This document shows, in pieces, positions 26,786 through 36,420 of a stretch of 64,000 nt of DNA (the first letter of the stretch is position 1; each line of letters opens with the position of its first letter). A program made the translations under genes and the position numbers. This DNA is from Micavibrio aeruginosavorus EPB (GTDB lineage: Bacteria > Pseudomonadota > Alphaproteobacteria > Micavibrionales > Micavibrionaceae): contig NC_020812.1 in assembly GCF_000348745.1 (NCBI RefSeq), forward strand, positions 1,621,444 through 1,685,443, given 5' to 3'. The notes below the pieces were generated by a model that saw only the letters and a program-made list of their open reading frames with translations, did no database searches and had not been told where the DNA came from.

Positions 26786-28018
26786 TCAGAGATTCTGTAA
26801 CTCTTCCTTCACCCGCGCCCGGCAGGCGGATTCCGGTGGAAGGAAATCTTCCGCGATCCACCATTCTTCAATAGTTTTCAGAATGCGGCCCACATCAGGG
26901 CCGCGCTCTACCCCCGCCTTCATCACATCATCACCCGTGATCGGTAACGCGGGCGCGCGCCAATTTTTCAGAACATCGACATCCGCCGCATTCGGTTCCG
27001 TCCCCGCCATGGCGTGATGAACCAGATGCGCCTGCACCGCCGCGCGGTTGCCGAAGCGATAGATCAGTTCGTGGACCTTCATGCTGTCCGCAACGGCAAG
27101 AATCTTTAGGACAAGAATCAAATCACCGCGCAAAGCATTTGAAAACACAATATATTTATCGAATTGATCAACCCAATCCATGCGCGCATGCGCGGCCACA
27201 ACCATCCGCGCCGCCAGATCCGGGGCCACATAGATATTTTGCAATTTTGCCAACGCATTAAGAGCAGATGCTTGATAATCCGGATGCACGAAATCCCGCA
27301 TCACCCCGTTTTCAAACATCAAGCCCAGAATATCCGCCGGATGATCAACCATCAGGATGCGGACCATCTCCTGCGTGATGCGTTCGCGCGACAAGGTGCC
27401 GATTTTATCCGCGCCCATCCGGCACGCGGCCAGCGCATCCGCATCGGGGGCCGTCCCCGCCCCGTAAAGCGCATAAAACCTGAAAAAACGCAGGATGCGC
27501 AAATGATCTTCCGCCACGCGCTGATCTGCCTCGCCCACAAATACGATCCGGCGCGTTTCGAGATCAGCCAGCCCTTTTCCCGTCGGATCGTAGATATGCC
27601 CGTCCGCATCGGCCAGCAATGTGTTGATGGTAAAATCACGCCGCGCGGCATCTTCGCGCCAGTCATCGGTGAAGGCCACCACCGCCCGCCGACCGTCCGT
27701 TTCAACATCCCGGCGCAACGTGGTGATTTCAAACGGCTTTCCATCCACCACAGCCGTTACGGTGCCATGATCAATGCCGGTCGGGATCACGCGGACGCCC
27801 TGCGCCTCCAGACGGCGAATGACGCTTTCCGGCTTATGCACGGTGGCCAGATCCATGTCCCCCGGCGGCAGGCCGAGCAACGTATTGCGCACACATCCGC
27901 CAACGAACAACACCTGCGGGTCCACCGCGCCCGTGTCGGTCAGCGCATGGAAAACAACCTGCACGGCCCGGTCTTTCATCCAGGCGGTCGGCGGAATGGT
28001 GCGTTCAATATTCAACAT
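26786..28018 (-). CDS. cca: CCA tRNA nucleotidyltransferase
   Basis: A 410-residue class II nucleotidyltransferase with FVGGCVRNTLLG (38-49), the metal-binding D54-x-D56, and RRDFTINTLLAD (126-136). It adds or repairs the CCA end of tRNAs. A poly(A) polymerase role is less likely in this lineage, but the family cannot be divided with certainty by eye. It lies 8 bases downstream of the DUF1285 gene. Confidence 0.9.
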   Translation of the reverse strand: MLNIERTIPPTAWMKDRAVQVVFHALTDTGAVDPQVLFVGGCVRNTLLGLPPGDMDLATVHKPESVIRRLEAQGVRVIPTGIDHGTVTAVVDGKPFEITTLRRDVETDGRRAVVAFTDDWREDAARRDFTINTLLADADGHIYDPTGKGLADLETRRIVFVGEADQRVAEDHLRILRFFRFYALYGAGTAPDADALAACRMGADKIGTLSRERITQEMVRILMVDHPADILGLMFENGVMRDFVHPDYQASALNALAKLQNIYVAPDLAARMVVAAHARMDWVDQFDKYIVFSNALRGDLILVLKILAVADSMKVHELIYRFGNRAAVQAHLVHHAMAGTEPNAADVDVLKNWRAPALPITGDDVMKAGVERGPDVGRILKTIEEWWIAEDFLPPESACRARVKEELQNL

Positions 28019-28026
28019 AAGATTCT

Positions 28027-28509
28027 CTAGATTGATCCCAAAACATGATCGACCCCGCCGCTGCGGATCATCAATTGACCATCGCGCTCAACCGCCAAAT
28101 CGACAAAGGCATAATACACGGCCCGGTCCAGCCGCGCCATCAGACCGTCACGCACCATAATATAGGGCACGATGGCCCCCGCCAGCGGCTCGGGCCGCAG
28201 TTCCAACGGATGATCCGCCCCCATCACCACATGATCCCCCATATTGGTGATCAGGGTTATGACATCACCCTGTATGTCATAACCCACGATCAGGAACGGC
28301 ACATCCTCGACCTCCACCGGATATTTTTCAAACGGGGTGCGCAACCAGTACCGCCCCTTGTCATCCATTTTCAACGCCCGGTCGGAAAACAGCCGGGACA
28401 GCGCCGCGCGGCGGATTTCCGCCCCGTCATGGAACCACCGCCCGTCATAGGCGATACGGAACAAAGGCCGCCCGTCATTATCGTAAAATGCTGATTTTTC
28501 TGTGCTCAT
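28027..28509 (-). CDS. DUF1285 family protein
   Basis: A 160-residue cytosolic protein with the DUF1285 pattern: FRIAYDGRWFHDGAEIRRAA, LMDDKGRYWLRTPFEKYPVEVE-like region, FLIVGYD, and the late VPYIMVRDGLMARLDRAVYY. Function unknown. It forms an operon with cca and is divergent from the MoxR operon, as in many alphaproteobacteria. Confidence 0.9.
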   Translation of the reverse strand: MSTEKSAFYDNDGRPLFRIAYDGRWFHDGAEIRRAALSRLFSDRALKMDDKGRYWLRTPFEKYPVEVEDVPFLIVGYDIQGDVITLITNMGDHVVMGADHPLELRPEPLAGAIVPYIMVRDGLMARLDRAVYYAFVDLAVERDGQLMIRSGGVDHVLGSI

Positions 28510-28649
28510 TCCGGGATTTAGCGCGTGGCCGCCTTTTTTTTACCCCGCCGGGGGATTACAATGGAATCAATCCTTTGAAACAGAATTATAGCCTTAAGCC
28601 GTCCCGGATCAAAACCCGGGCCTTTTGACCCAAGCCATGGAGCCACGCC

Positions 28650-29657
28650 GTGAGTGAGATCGCAACCGCCCGCCCGAACATTGACAAAGATCTGGACGAT
28701 GCCGCCCGCCGATTGAAAGACGCCAAGCGCGAAATCGGATCCGTGATTTACGGGCAGGAAAATGTGATCGATAAAATCCTGATCACGATTTTGTCCGGCG
28801 GTCACGTATTGCTGATCGGCGTGCCGGGTTTGGCCAAGACATTGATGGTGGACACCGTCGCCCGCGTGATGGGTTTGGAATCCGCCCGTATTCAATGTAC
28901 GCCGGATTTGATGCCGTCCGACATTCTGGGGTCCGAAGTGTTGGAGGAAGGCGAAGACGGCAAACGCCATTTCCGCTTTATCGAAGGTCCGGTTTTCACT
29001 CAATTCCTGATGGCCGACGAAATCAACCGCGCATCCCCGCGCACACAATCTGCACTGTTGCAGGCGATGCAGGAAAAATCGGTCACCGTTGCGGGTAAAC
29101 CGCACCAATTGCCCCACCCGTTCCACGTTCTGGCCACGCAGAACCCGATTGAACAGGAAGGCACCTATCCCCTGCCGGAAGCGCAGCTGGACCGTTTCCT
29201 GATGCAGATTGATGTGGATTACCCCGGCCTGGCCGCCGAACGGGAAATGTTGCTGGCCACCACATCGAACCGCCGGGCCGAAGCCAAAGCCGTATTCGAA
29301 CCCGCCGATCTGGAAGATTTGCAAAAACTGGTGCGCGATATGCCCGTGGGCGAAAGTGTTGTTGAGGCCATTCTGACCCTCGTCCGCCGCGGCCGTCCCA
29401 ATAAAGATGGCGGCGACAGCGCCCCGGATCTGGTGAATGAATATGTGGCCTGGGCCCCGGGCCCGCGTGCGGCGCAATCGCTGATGCTCGCCTGCCGCGC
29501 CCGCGCGTTGCTGGATGGGCGCAGTGCACCGTCGGTTGATGATGTCATCGATCTGGCCGGGCCGATTTTGAAACACCGTATGGCCCTGAATTACCAGGCT
29601 CGCGCCAACGGCGTCACATTGTGGAACGTCATCGATAAAATGACCGAAGGTCTGTAA
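28650..29657 (+). CDS. MoxR-family AAA+ ATPase
   Basis: A 335-residue AAA+ protein starting at a GTG. Walker A is GVPGLAKT (57-64), Walker B is FLMADEIN (119-126), and ATQNPIEQEGTYPLPEAQLD (about 157-176) is the MoxR signature. These act as chaperone-like ATPases for metal or cofactor insertion or complex assembly. First gene of a four-gene run with DUF58, DUF4159 and an amidotransferase-like protein. Confidence 0.93.
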   Translation: MSEIATARPNIDKDLDDAARRLKDAKREIGSVIYGQENVIDKILITILSGGHVLLIGVPGLAKTLMVDTVARVMGLESARIQCTPDLMPSDILGSEVLEEGEDGKRHFRFIEGPVFTQFLMADEINRASPRTQSALLQAMQEKSVTVAGKPHQLPHPFHVLATQNPIEQEGTYPLPEAQLDRFLMQIDVDYPGLAAEREMLLATTSNRRAEAKAVFEPADLEDLQKLVRDMPVGESVVEAILTLVRRGRPNKDGGDSAPDLVNEYVAWAPGPRAAQSLMLACRARALLDGRSAPSVDDVIDLAGPILKHRMALNYQARANGVTLWNVIDKMTEGL

Positions 29658-29662
29658 GACCC

Positions 29663-30634
29663 ATGACCAACCCAGCCAGCACCACCGCGACCGATAAAAA
29701 ACGCACCGGCCCCACCGCCGTGCGCGGTCGTGATTTGCTGGCCTTGCTGCAAAAATTGCGGCAACGGGGCGAGGATGCATCCGAAGCCCTGCCCGCGTTG
29801 ATCGCCGCCGCCGAACGCGCAACGGCCAGCCTGATCGGTGGCGAACACCGCCAGCGCCGCGCCGGGTCCGGTGAAAATTTCTGGCAGTTCCGCGAATACC
29901 AATCCACCGACCGGCCACAGGACATCGATTGGCGTCAAACGGCCAAGGGCGAACGTGTTTTTGTCCGGCAAAAGGAATGGCAAACAGCCCAGACCGTTTT
30001 ATTCTGGGTCCAGAATGATGCCGGGATGCATTTTCGTTCATCCATCAACCTGCCCAGCAAATTTGAATCCGCTGTGACGCTCTGCCTTGGTCTTGGCATG
30101 ATGCTGGTCAAATCCGGCGAACAGATTGGCCCGCTGGATGGATCGGTCCGCGTCGGACGCGGGGAACAGGGTATCCAATCGCTCGGTCTGGCCCTGCTCG
30201 CGGAAAAAAGCCGCGCGTCCGAACATGCGCTGCCCCACCCCGACACGGTAACGGCCAATGCATCCATCATTCTGTGCGGTGATTTTTTGGGCGACCCGGA
30301 CGAACTGGACCGCAATTTAACCGCCATCGCCGGACAACAACGCCATGGCGTTCTGGTCCAGGTCCTGGATAACGCCGAACGCACATTGCCGTGGACAGGC
30401 CGCGTGATTTTCACAGGCATGGGCGATGACGCGCTGGAAACCATCGAAAATGTCGACAGCATCCGCGAAGAATACCGCACGCGGCTGGACAATCATCTGG
30501 ACGCCGTCCGCCGCGTTGCCCGCCGCCATGGGTTTGAATGGGTGATGCACGATACATCCCTGCCCGCCTCCACCGCGCTGGCGCAAATCTGGGGCGCATT
30601 ATCCCCCCATGGTGATACGGAGCGTATGGCATGA
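29663..30634 (+). CDS. DUF58 domain protein
   Basis: A 323-residue soluble protein. The DUF58 hallmark FWQFREYQSTDRPQDIDWRQ lies near residue 72-91, followed by a von Willebrand-A-like fold (TVLFWVQNDAGMHF, ASIILCGDFLGDPDEL). It starts 5 bases after the moxR stop and overlaps the next gene by 4 bases, so all are likely cotranslated. It is the usual partner of MoxR. Confidence 0.9.
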   Translation: MTNPASTTATDKKRTGPTAVRGRDLLALLQKLRQRGEDASEALPALIAAAERATASLIGGEHRQRRAGSGENFWQFREYQSTDRPQDIDWRQTAKGERVFVRQKEWQTAQTVLFWVQNDAGMHFRSSINLPSKFESAVTLCLGLGMMLVKSGEQIGPLDGSVRVGRGEQGIQSLGLALLAEKSRASEHALPHPDTVTANASIILCGDFLGDPDELDRNLTAIAGQQRHGVLVQVLDNAERTLPWTGRVIFTGMGDDALETIENVDSIREEYRTRLDNHLDAVRRVARRHGFEWVMHDTSLPASTALAQIWGALSPHGDTERMA

Positions 30635-33375
30635 CCGGATTCCTTGCATCCCTGTCCGGCCTGACCTTTATCAACCCGTGGATTTTGGCGGGGTTGGCGG
30701 CGTTGCCCGTTTTGTGGTTCCTGTTGCGCGTTATTCCGCCTTCACCAAAAATCGTCCGCCTGCCCACCGTGCGGTTTATGGCGGGGCTGAACCCCAGCGA
30801 CCGCGTATCGGCCCATACGCCATGGTGGATTTTGCTGCTGCGCCTGATCATCGCCGCTTTGGTTTTGCTGGCACTGGCGCGCCCTGTTCTGAACCCGGCG
30901 GACAGCCTGAACCAATCCGGCATCATCCGCATTGTCATGGACAATGGCTGGGCCGCCGCGCAAACATGGACCGCGCAACAAACGGCGGCCGAACAAATTC
31001 TGGACCGCGCCGCGCGCGACCGCCTGCCCGTCATTGTCATGACCACCGCCCCCGATCCGGGCAAGGTACGGATTGGCATGCTGGGCCCCATGCCCGCAGG
31101 CGAAGCCCGCAATATGGTGCGTGGCCTGCACACACGCCCGTGGCCCGCCGACTACGCCGCCGTGGCCAACGCCGTGCGGGACGGAACAAAGACAAAGGAC
31201 GCCATCCATACCTACTGGATCGGACATGGCTTAAACGACGGCACACCCGCCAGCGCCACCGGTCTGGCCCGTACATTACAGGGCAATGGCAGCCTGACCT
31301 ACCTGGAGCCCGAGGCTGCCGCGCGTCCTGTCCTTCTCGTCTCCCACCTGAAACCGGGGCAGGATTTATCCGTCGCCATCTCCACCGCCGCCGGAACACC
31401 GACAGGATTGCCGCTGGCTGTTGATGCGCTTGGCAATGATGGCCGCGTGCTGGAACGGGTGGATACCCTGACGGGGGATAAAACGACAACAGATGTCACG
31501 ATTAAAATTCCCGAATCCCTGCGTTCGCAAGTGGCCCGCATTCATTTGTCCGGCCGCCATGGCGCGGGCGGATTGATCCTGTTGGATGATCAATTTGAAC
31601 GCCGCATGGTTGGCTTGGCCACGACAAAGGATGAGGGCACACGCGCCCCCCTGACCGATGCGCCTTATTACCTGACCCGCGCAATTGAACCCTATGTCGA
31701 ATTGAAAACAGGATCGATTGACGATCTGATAAAATCCGGGCCGTCCGTTATCATCCTGCCCGATATCGGTGCCATTCCGCCGGACACGCTGAACGCGTTG
31801 GAAAACTGGGTGAAGGCGGGTGGCCTGCTCCTGCGTTTTGCCGGGCCGAATATGACGCAGGGTGAATCCTTCCTCACCCCCGCGCCGTTGATGCGCGGTG
31901 GACGGGCGATGGATGGCGGGCTGACATGGGACAAGCCGCAAACCCTCGCTCCATTCGGGGATGAAAGCCCATTCTATGGCCTCGACCTGCCCGCCGATAT
32001 CGAAGTGCGCCGCCAGATTCTGTCCGCACCCGGAACCAGCGACGCGGTGCGTGTCTGGGCCGCGTTGACCGATGGCACGCCTTTGGTCACTGCATCATCA
32101 CTGGATAATGGACTGCTGGTGATGGTGCATACGACGGCGTCGCCGGAATGGTCCAATCTGGCGCTGTCCGGTTTGTATGTGCAAATGCTGCGCCGGATCA
32201 TTGCGCTGGCCGGAACGCCGATCACGAACACCCATGCCGATGGCACGTTGGAACCGTTGCAGATTCTGGACGGTGATGGCCGTCTGCAGGCCCCGGACAG
32301 CACGGCTGAACCGATTGATGCCCGTGCCTTTGATAAACAGATGCCAGATTCCCGCCATCCACCGGGATATTACGGCCATGCCGGGGCCAAACGCGCCCTG
32401 AATATTGGCGAACGCATCCGCGCAGTTGCCGCCATGCCCTCTTTACCCAACGGCGTGGTGCGCGGAACATTCACGGGCGGAACGGAAACAGATTTGATGC
32501 CAGCCCTGTTGGCCACAGCGCTGATGTTGTTCCTGGCCGACTGGATCATCATGATGATTTTGCAATCCCCCCTGATGATCGGGCTCAGCCGCATGGCACG
32601 CAGTGGCGGTACCGCCATCATCGTTTTGGGTCTATCCTTCGCCACCCTGCCCGCCCACGCGCAAACCGCCCAAACCCAAACCGCGATGGACTTCGCCAAT
32701 GGCACGTGGCTGGCCCATGTGCGCAGTGGCGACCCCACCCTCGATGCCGTGGCGCGCAAGGGGCTGGAGAATATGGATTTCGTTTTGACCAACCGCACGT
32801 CAATCGAACCCGCGGGCGTGGTGATGGTTGACCCGGAAAAAGACGACCTCGCCTTCTTCCCCCTGCTCTACTGGCCGATTGCGCCGTCCGCCCCGCCTGT
32901 ATCCGACAAGGCGTTGAAGGCCATTCAATATTATCTCGACCACGGCGGCATCATCCTGTTCGATACGCGGGATCAGGGGGCCACAATTGCCTTGCCTACC
33001 GGTGTGCCGGGCCGGAACCAAATTATTCTGCGCAATATGGTTGCGGGGCTGAACGTGCCGCCTTTGTCCATCGCACCGGATGACCATGTTCTGAAACGGT
33101 CCTTCTACCTGCTCGACTCCTTCCCCGGACGGTATGACAGCAAGAATTTATGGGTTGAGGAACAAACCGCCATTGGCCGCGACGGCGTATCATCCGTCAT
33201 CGTCGGTGGCAATGACTGGGCCGCCATGTGGGCCGAGGGCGATCCCGAACGCCCGACCATGTCCCAGGAAATGTCGTACCGCTTCGGCGTCAATCTGATG
33301 ATGTATGCGCTGACCGGCAATTATAAAGCGGACCAGGTCCACCTGCCCCATATCCTCGAACGGCTGGGGCAATGA
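30631..33375 (+). CDS. BatA-like membrane protein with C-terminal DUF4159
   Basis: A 914-residue protein. The N-terminus has two membrane helices with the BatA pattern (INPWILAGLAALPVLWFLLR, then LRLIIAALVLLALARPVL). The middle is extracytoplasmic, including LILLDDQFERR. Another membrane segment lies at about 620-645 and is followed by a second signal-like stretch (SFATLPAHAQT). The last 210 residues are DUF4159 (YYLDHGGIILFDTRDQGATI). Its start overlaps the DUF58 gene by 4 bases, and the next gene follows by 1 base. Confidence 0.9.
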   Translation: MTGFLASLSGLTFINPWILAGLAALPVLWFLLRVIPPSPKIVRLPTVRFMAGLNPSDRVSAHTPWWILLLRLIIAALVLLALARPVLNPADSLNQSGIIRIVMDNGWAAAQTWTAQQTAAEQILDRAARDRLPVIVMTTAPDPGKVRIGMLGPMPAGEARNMVRGLHTRPWPADYAAVANAVRDGTKTKDAIHTYWIGHGLNDGTPASATGLARTLQGNGSLTYLEPEAAARPVLLVSHLKPGQDLSVAISTAAGTPTGLPLAVDALGNDGRVLERVDTLTGDKTTTDVTIKIPESLRSQVARIHLSGRHGAGGLILLDDQFERRMVGLATTKDEGTRAPLTDAPYYLTRAIEPYVELKTGSIDDLIKSGPSVIILPDIGAIPPDTLNALENWVKAGGLLLRFAGPNMTQGESFLTPAPLMRGGRAMDGGLTWDKPQTLAPFGDESPFYGLDLPADIEVRRQILSAPGTSDAVRVWAALTDGTPLVTASSLDNGLLVMVHTTASPEWSNLALSGLYVQMLRRIIALAGTPITNTHADGTLEPLQILDGDGRLQAPDSTAEPIDARAFDKQMPDSRHPPGYYGHAGAKRALNIGERIRAVAAMPSLPNGVVRGTFTGGTETDLMPALLATALMLFLADWIIMMILQSPLMIGLSRMARSGGTAIIVLGLSFATLPAHAQTAQTQTAMDFANGTWLAHVRSGDPTLDAVARKGLENMDFVLTNRTSIEPAGVVMVDPEKDDLAFFPLLYWPIAPSAPPVSDKALKAIQYYLDHGGIILFDTRDQGATIALPTGVPGRNQIILRNMVAGLNVPPLSIAPDDHVLKRSFYLLDSFPGRYDSKNLWVEEQTAIGRDGVSSVIVGGNDWAAMWAEGDPERPTMSQEMSYRFGVNLMMYALTGNYKADQVHLPHILERLGQ

Positions 33376-33376
33376 T

Positions 33377-35467
33377 ATGAACCAAAGCGCCCTGACCCTG
33401 CATTTCGCCCCGTTATTGCCCGAACCCATTGTATGGACTTTGGCCGCGCTGGTTGCGCTGTGCATGCTGGCCTCTATCTTCGTTTTTCGCCGTGGGCTGA
33501 TCTGGCGCGGGCTGTGTGCCGGAGCGTTTGTTCTGGCCCTGCTCAACCCCGCAATGTTGGAAGAACAGCGCGAAGCCGTCCCCGATACGGTCGTGATCGT
33601 GGCCGATAAATCCGCCAGCCAGAATTTTAACAACCGCGCCGACGTCACCAATGACGCGCTGGCCGGGCTGGACCAGTTTTTCAAGAATTACAGCGATATT
33701 GATGTGCGCATCGTATCCGCCGGAAATGAGCGCGACCGCGACACGCGCCTGTTCTCAACGATTGATCAGGCCTTGTCCGATATTCCGGTCCAGCGCCGTG
33801 CCGGGGTGATCATCCTGAGCGACGGGCAAATTCATGACGCCCCGCGCGATGATTCACGCATCAAGGCCTTTGGCCCGGTTCATACCTTGCTGACCGGATC
33901 GCGCGGTGAACGGGATCGGCAATTGCAGATTATCGAAGCCCCGTCCTATGGCATCGTGGGCCAGACCGTGACCGTCAAATTCCGCGTCACCGACAGCGGT
34001 GCCACCCCATCCGACAATGAATATGCCACCCTGTTGATCCGGGCCAACGATGAAAAGCCGGATATGCAGATGGTGCCGGTGAACACCGACCAGACCGTTA
34101 CCTTTAATGTTGCCCATGCGGGACAGAATATTCTGGATCTGGAAGTGTCCCCCCTGCCCAGCGAAATCACGGCGGCGAACAACCGCATTCCGTTGATTGT
34201 GAATGGTGTGCGGGATCGTTTGCGCGTGTTGCTGGTGTCCGGTTACCCCTATGCCGGGGAACGGACATGGCGGGATTTCCTGACGTCCGACCCCGGCGTC
34301 GATCTGGTCCACTTCACCATTCTGCGCGAACCGCAGAAACTGGACATGACACCGCAACATGAAATGTCATTGATCGCATTCCCATTCCGGGAATTGTTTG
34401 AGCTGAAACTCTATAATTTCGACCTGATCATTTTTGACCAGTACACGATGAACAAGGTTCTGCCGAATTTCTATTTCGCCAATATTGCCCGCTATGTTCA
34501 GGAAGGCGGCGCGGTGCTGGAAGCCAGCGGGCCATCCTTCGCTGGTGAAAATTCCTTGTACCAAAGTGTACTGAACACCATCCTGCCCGGCGAACCGACG
34601 GGCCGCGTGATTGAAAAGGAATTTACCCCCGGCCTGACCGATCTGGGTTTACGCCACCCCGTCACCCAACATTTGCTGGATGGCAAGGATACCAAGGAAA
34701 GCCCATGGGGCCCTTGGATGCGGCAGACGGAATTAAAACCCAAAAGCGGCGATGTTTTGATGAACGGGGCCAACAATGCACCCCTGTTGATCCTGGACCG
34801 TGTGGGCAAGGGCCGCGTCGCCCATTTGGCCAGTGAACAAATCTGGCTCTGGTCGCGCGGCTTTATGGGCGGCGGGCCGCATGCGGACCTGCTCCGCCGT
34901 TTGGCCCACTGGCTGATGAAGGAACCGGATCTGGAGGAAAACGCGCTGGCCATTACCGCCGATGGTGGCGATGTGGTCATCCGGCGTCGCAATCTGCACA
35001 ACGCCCTGAACACGGTCACCCTGCGCCACCCGGATGGCAAGGCCGAAGACGTCACATTGAAACAAGGCGAAGATGGATGGTTGTCCGCCCGCATCACCGC
35101 CAGCCAACCAGGCGTGTACAGCGCCGAGGATGAAACACAAAAACGCTTCGCCGTGATTGGTGAATTAAATCCGCCGGAAATGCGCGCCGTTGTCACCACC
35201 GACACCATTATGCGCCCCATCGCCGAAACATCGGGCGGCACCGTGCAGTGGTTGAGCGGCGATGCCGGAAACATGCCCGATATCCGTTTCGTTGGACCGG
35301 GACGCAGTTCCGGGGGCAATGGATGGATTGGCCTGCGCGACAACAACGCCTTCACCATCACGGGCGCACGCGACGTGCCGTTCCTGCCCGGATGGGCTTA
35401 TGCGCTTGGCCTGCTCGCGCTGGCCATTGCGGCATGGTGGATGGAAGGACGTAAATCCAAAAAGTAA
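33377..35467 (+). CDS. Membrane protein with VWA-like and glutamine-amidotransferase-like regions
   Basis: A 696-residue protein, fourth gene of the MoxR run. Two N-terminal helices (about 17-60) are followed by a VWA-like region (TVVIVADKSASQNF, AGVIILSDGQIHDA), then a class I amidotransferase-like fold (LRVLLVSGYPYAGE, YVQEGGAVLEASGPSFAG) and a C-terminal anchor (GWAYALGLLALAIAAWWME). No catalytic Cys is evident in the amidotransferase-like part. It probably forms a membrane complex with the preceding proteins. Confidence 0.85.
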   Translation: MNQSALTLHFAPLLPEPIVWTLAALVALCMLASIFVFRRGLIWRGLCAGAFVLALLNPAMLEEQREAVPDTVVIVADKSASQNFNNRADVTNDALAGLDQFFKNYSDIDVRIVSAGNERDRDTRLFSTIDQALSDIPVQRRAGVIILSDGQIHDAPRDDSRIKAFGPVHTLLTGSRGERDRQLQIIEAPSYGIVGQTVTVKFRVTDSGATPSDNEYATLLIRANDEKPDMQMVPVNTDQTVTFNVAHAGQNILDLEVSPLPSEITAANNRIPLIVNGVRDRLRVLLVSGYPYAGERTWRDFLTSDPGVDLVHFTILREPQKLDMTPQHEMSLIAFPFRELFELKLYNFDLIIFDQYTMNKVLPNFYFANIARYVQEGGAVLEASGPSFAGENSLYQSVLNTILPGEPTGRVIEKEFTPGLTDLGLRHPVTQHLLDGKDTKESPWGPWMRQTELKPKSGDVLMNGANNAPLLILDRVGKGRVAHLASEQIWLWSRGFMGGGPHADLLRRLAHWLMKEPDLEENALAITADGGDVVIRRRNLHNALNTVTLRHPDGKAEDVTLKQGEDGWLSARITASQPGVYSAEDETQKRFAVIGELNPPEMRAVVTTDTIMRPIAETSGGTVQWLSGDAGNMPDIRFVGPGRSSGGNGWIGLRDNNAFTITGARDVPFLPGWAYALGLLALAIAAWWMEGRKSKK

Positions 35468-35478
35468 CGTCCACAACC

Positions 35479-35587
35479 GTCATGCCCGCGCAGGCGGGCA
35501 TCCGGCACAATAATGTGCGCGGCAACGCCGCGCGCAAACCGGATCCCCGCCGTTTCAGCCCCGCTTGCGCGGGGCCACGGGGATGAC
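35479..35587. repeat. REP/BIME-like paired inverted repeat
   Basis: The left element is GTCATGCCCGCGCAGGCGGGCATCCGG and the right one reads inversely, with CCGGATCCCC, CCCCGCTTGCGCGGGG and GGGATGAC; between them is a third hairpin around GTGCGCGGCAACGCCGCGCGC. The plan matches 2149-2216. It lies between two convergent genes. Confidence 0.75.
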
Positions 35588-35599
35588 AAGACTTATAGC

Positions 35600-36280
35600 T
35601 TAATGGATATGGTTATGTTCGGCCGCGGCGGCTTGCTGCGCCAGAATAACGGCCTGGGTCCGGTTGGTTGCGCCCAGCTTGCGGCAAATGCCGCGCACGT
35701 GCAATTTCACCGTCACGACCTGAAGATCCAATGCACGGGCAATATCCTTGTTCGTGGCCCCCTGCATCAGATAACCCAGCACCTCGCGTTCACGCGGGGT
35801 CAGGTTTTTATCCTCCGGTATGGCCGGCGCATCGGGTCTGGATTGTTCAGAAGAAACACCGTGATCGTGCGATGCCATGATCATATTGGTGTTGTGATCA
35901 ACGGGCACGAATATCTCACCGCCGACAATTTTGCGGATCGCCTGCATCACTGCGGTTCCCGGCAACGTTTTGGGCAGATACCCGCGCGCACCGATGGACA
36001 GCGCTTCCTCTATATCCGCCTGTTCGGCCAAGCCGGACACGATCGCGACCGGTATTCTCGGGCGTAGGGAGATGGTTTTTTCCAACCCCTTCAACCCCGA
36101 CATGCCGGGCATTTTCAAATCCAGCAGGATCAGGTCGACATCATTATTCGTTTGTAAATGTTCCATGACCCCATGCAAATCATGCGCGGGCAGAACCTCA
36201 ACCGTGGGGTCGGCCTGCAATATATAATGGGTCAAGGCATCGCGAAAAAGCGTATGGTCATCAGCAAAAATAATCTTCAT
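35600..36280 (-). CDS. NarL/FixJ-type response regulator
   Basis: A 226-residue two-domain regulator. The receiver has acidic D7-D8, the phosphoacceptor D54 in LILLDLKMPG, and the conserved K near 105. The LuxR-type HTH (about 155-220) has LTPREREVLGYLMQGATNKD and VTVKLHVRGICRKL. No partner kinase adjoins it; it may answer to an unlinked kinase. Confidence 0.92.
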   Translation of the reverse strand: MKIIFADDHTLFRDALTHYILQADPTVEVLPAHDLHGVMEHLQTNNDVDLILLDLKMPGMSGLKGLEKTISLRPRIPVAIVSGLAEQADIEEALSIGARGYLPKTLPGTAVMQAIRKIVGGEIFVPVDHNTNMIMASHDHGVSSEQSRPDAPAIPEDKNLTPREREVLGYLMQGATNKDIARALDLQVVTVKLHVRGICRKLGATNRTQAVILAQQAAAAEHNHIH

Positions 36281-36420
36281 TCAATCATTTCCCAACAAGG
36301 GCACAATATACTCTGTGCGGTCTATACCCAGGGATATGGGTCACTATGCATCCATTATCCCATACGAAAGATATAGAATGCGTTTATATTTCCTCAAGAC
36401 CATCAAAAAAACTTGTCGGT

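Noticed and set aside
26896-26930. Unusual GGCVRN in the CCA enzyme in place of GG-x-VRD
   Set aside because: I recall this variant as common in alphaproteobacterial members of the family, so it does not mark loss of function. The motif itself is encoded near 27885-27900.
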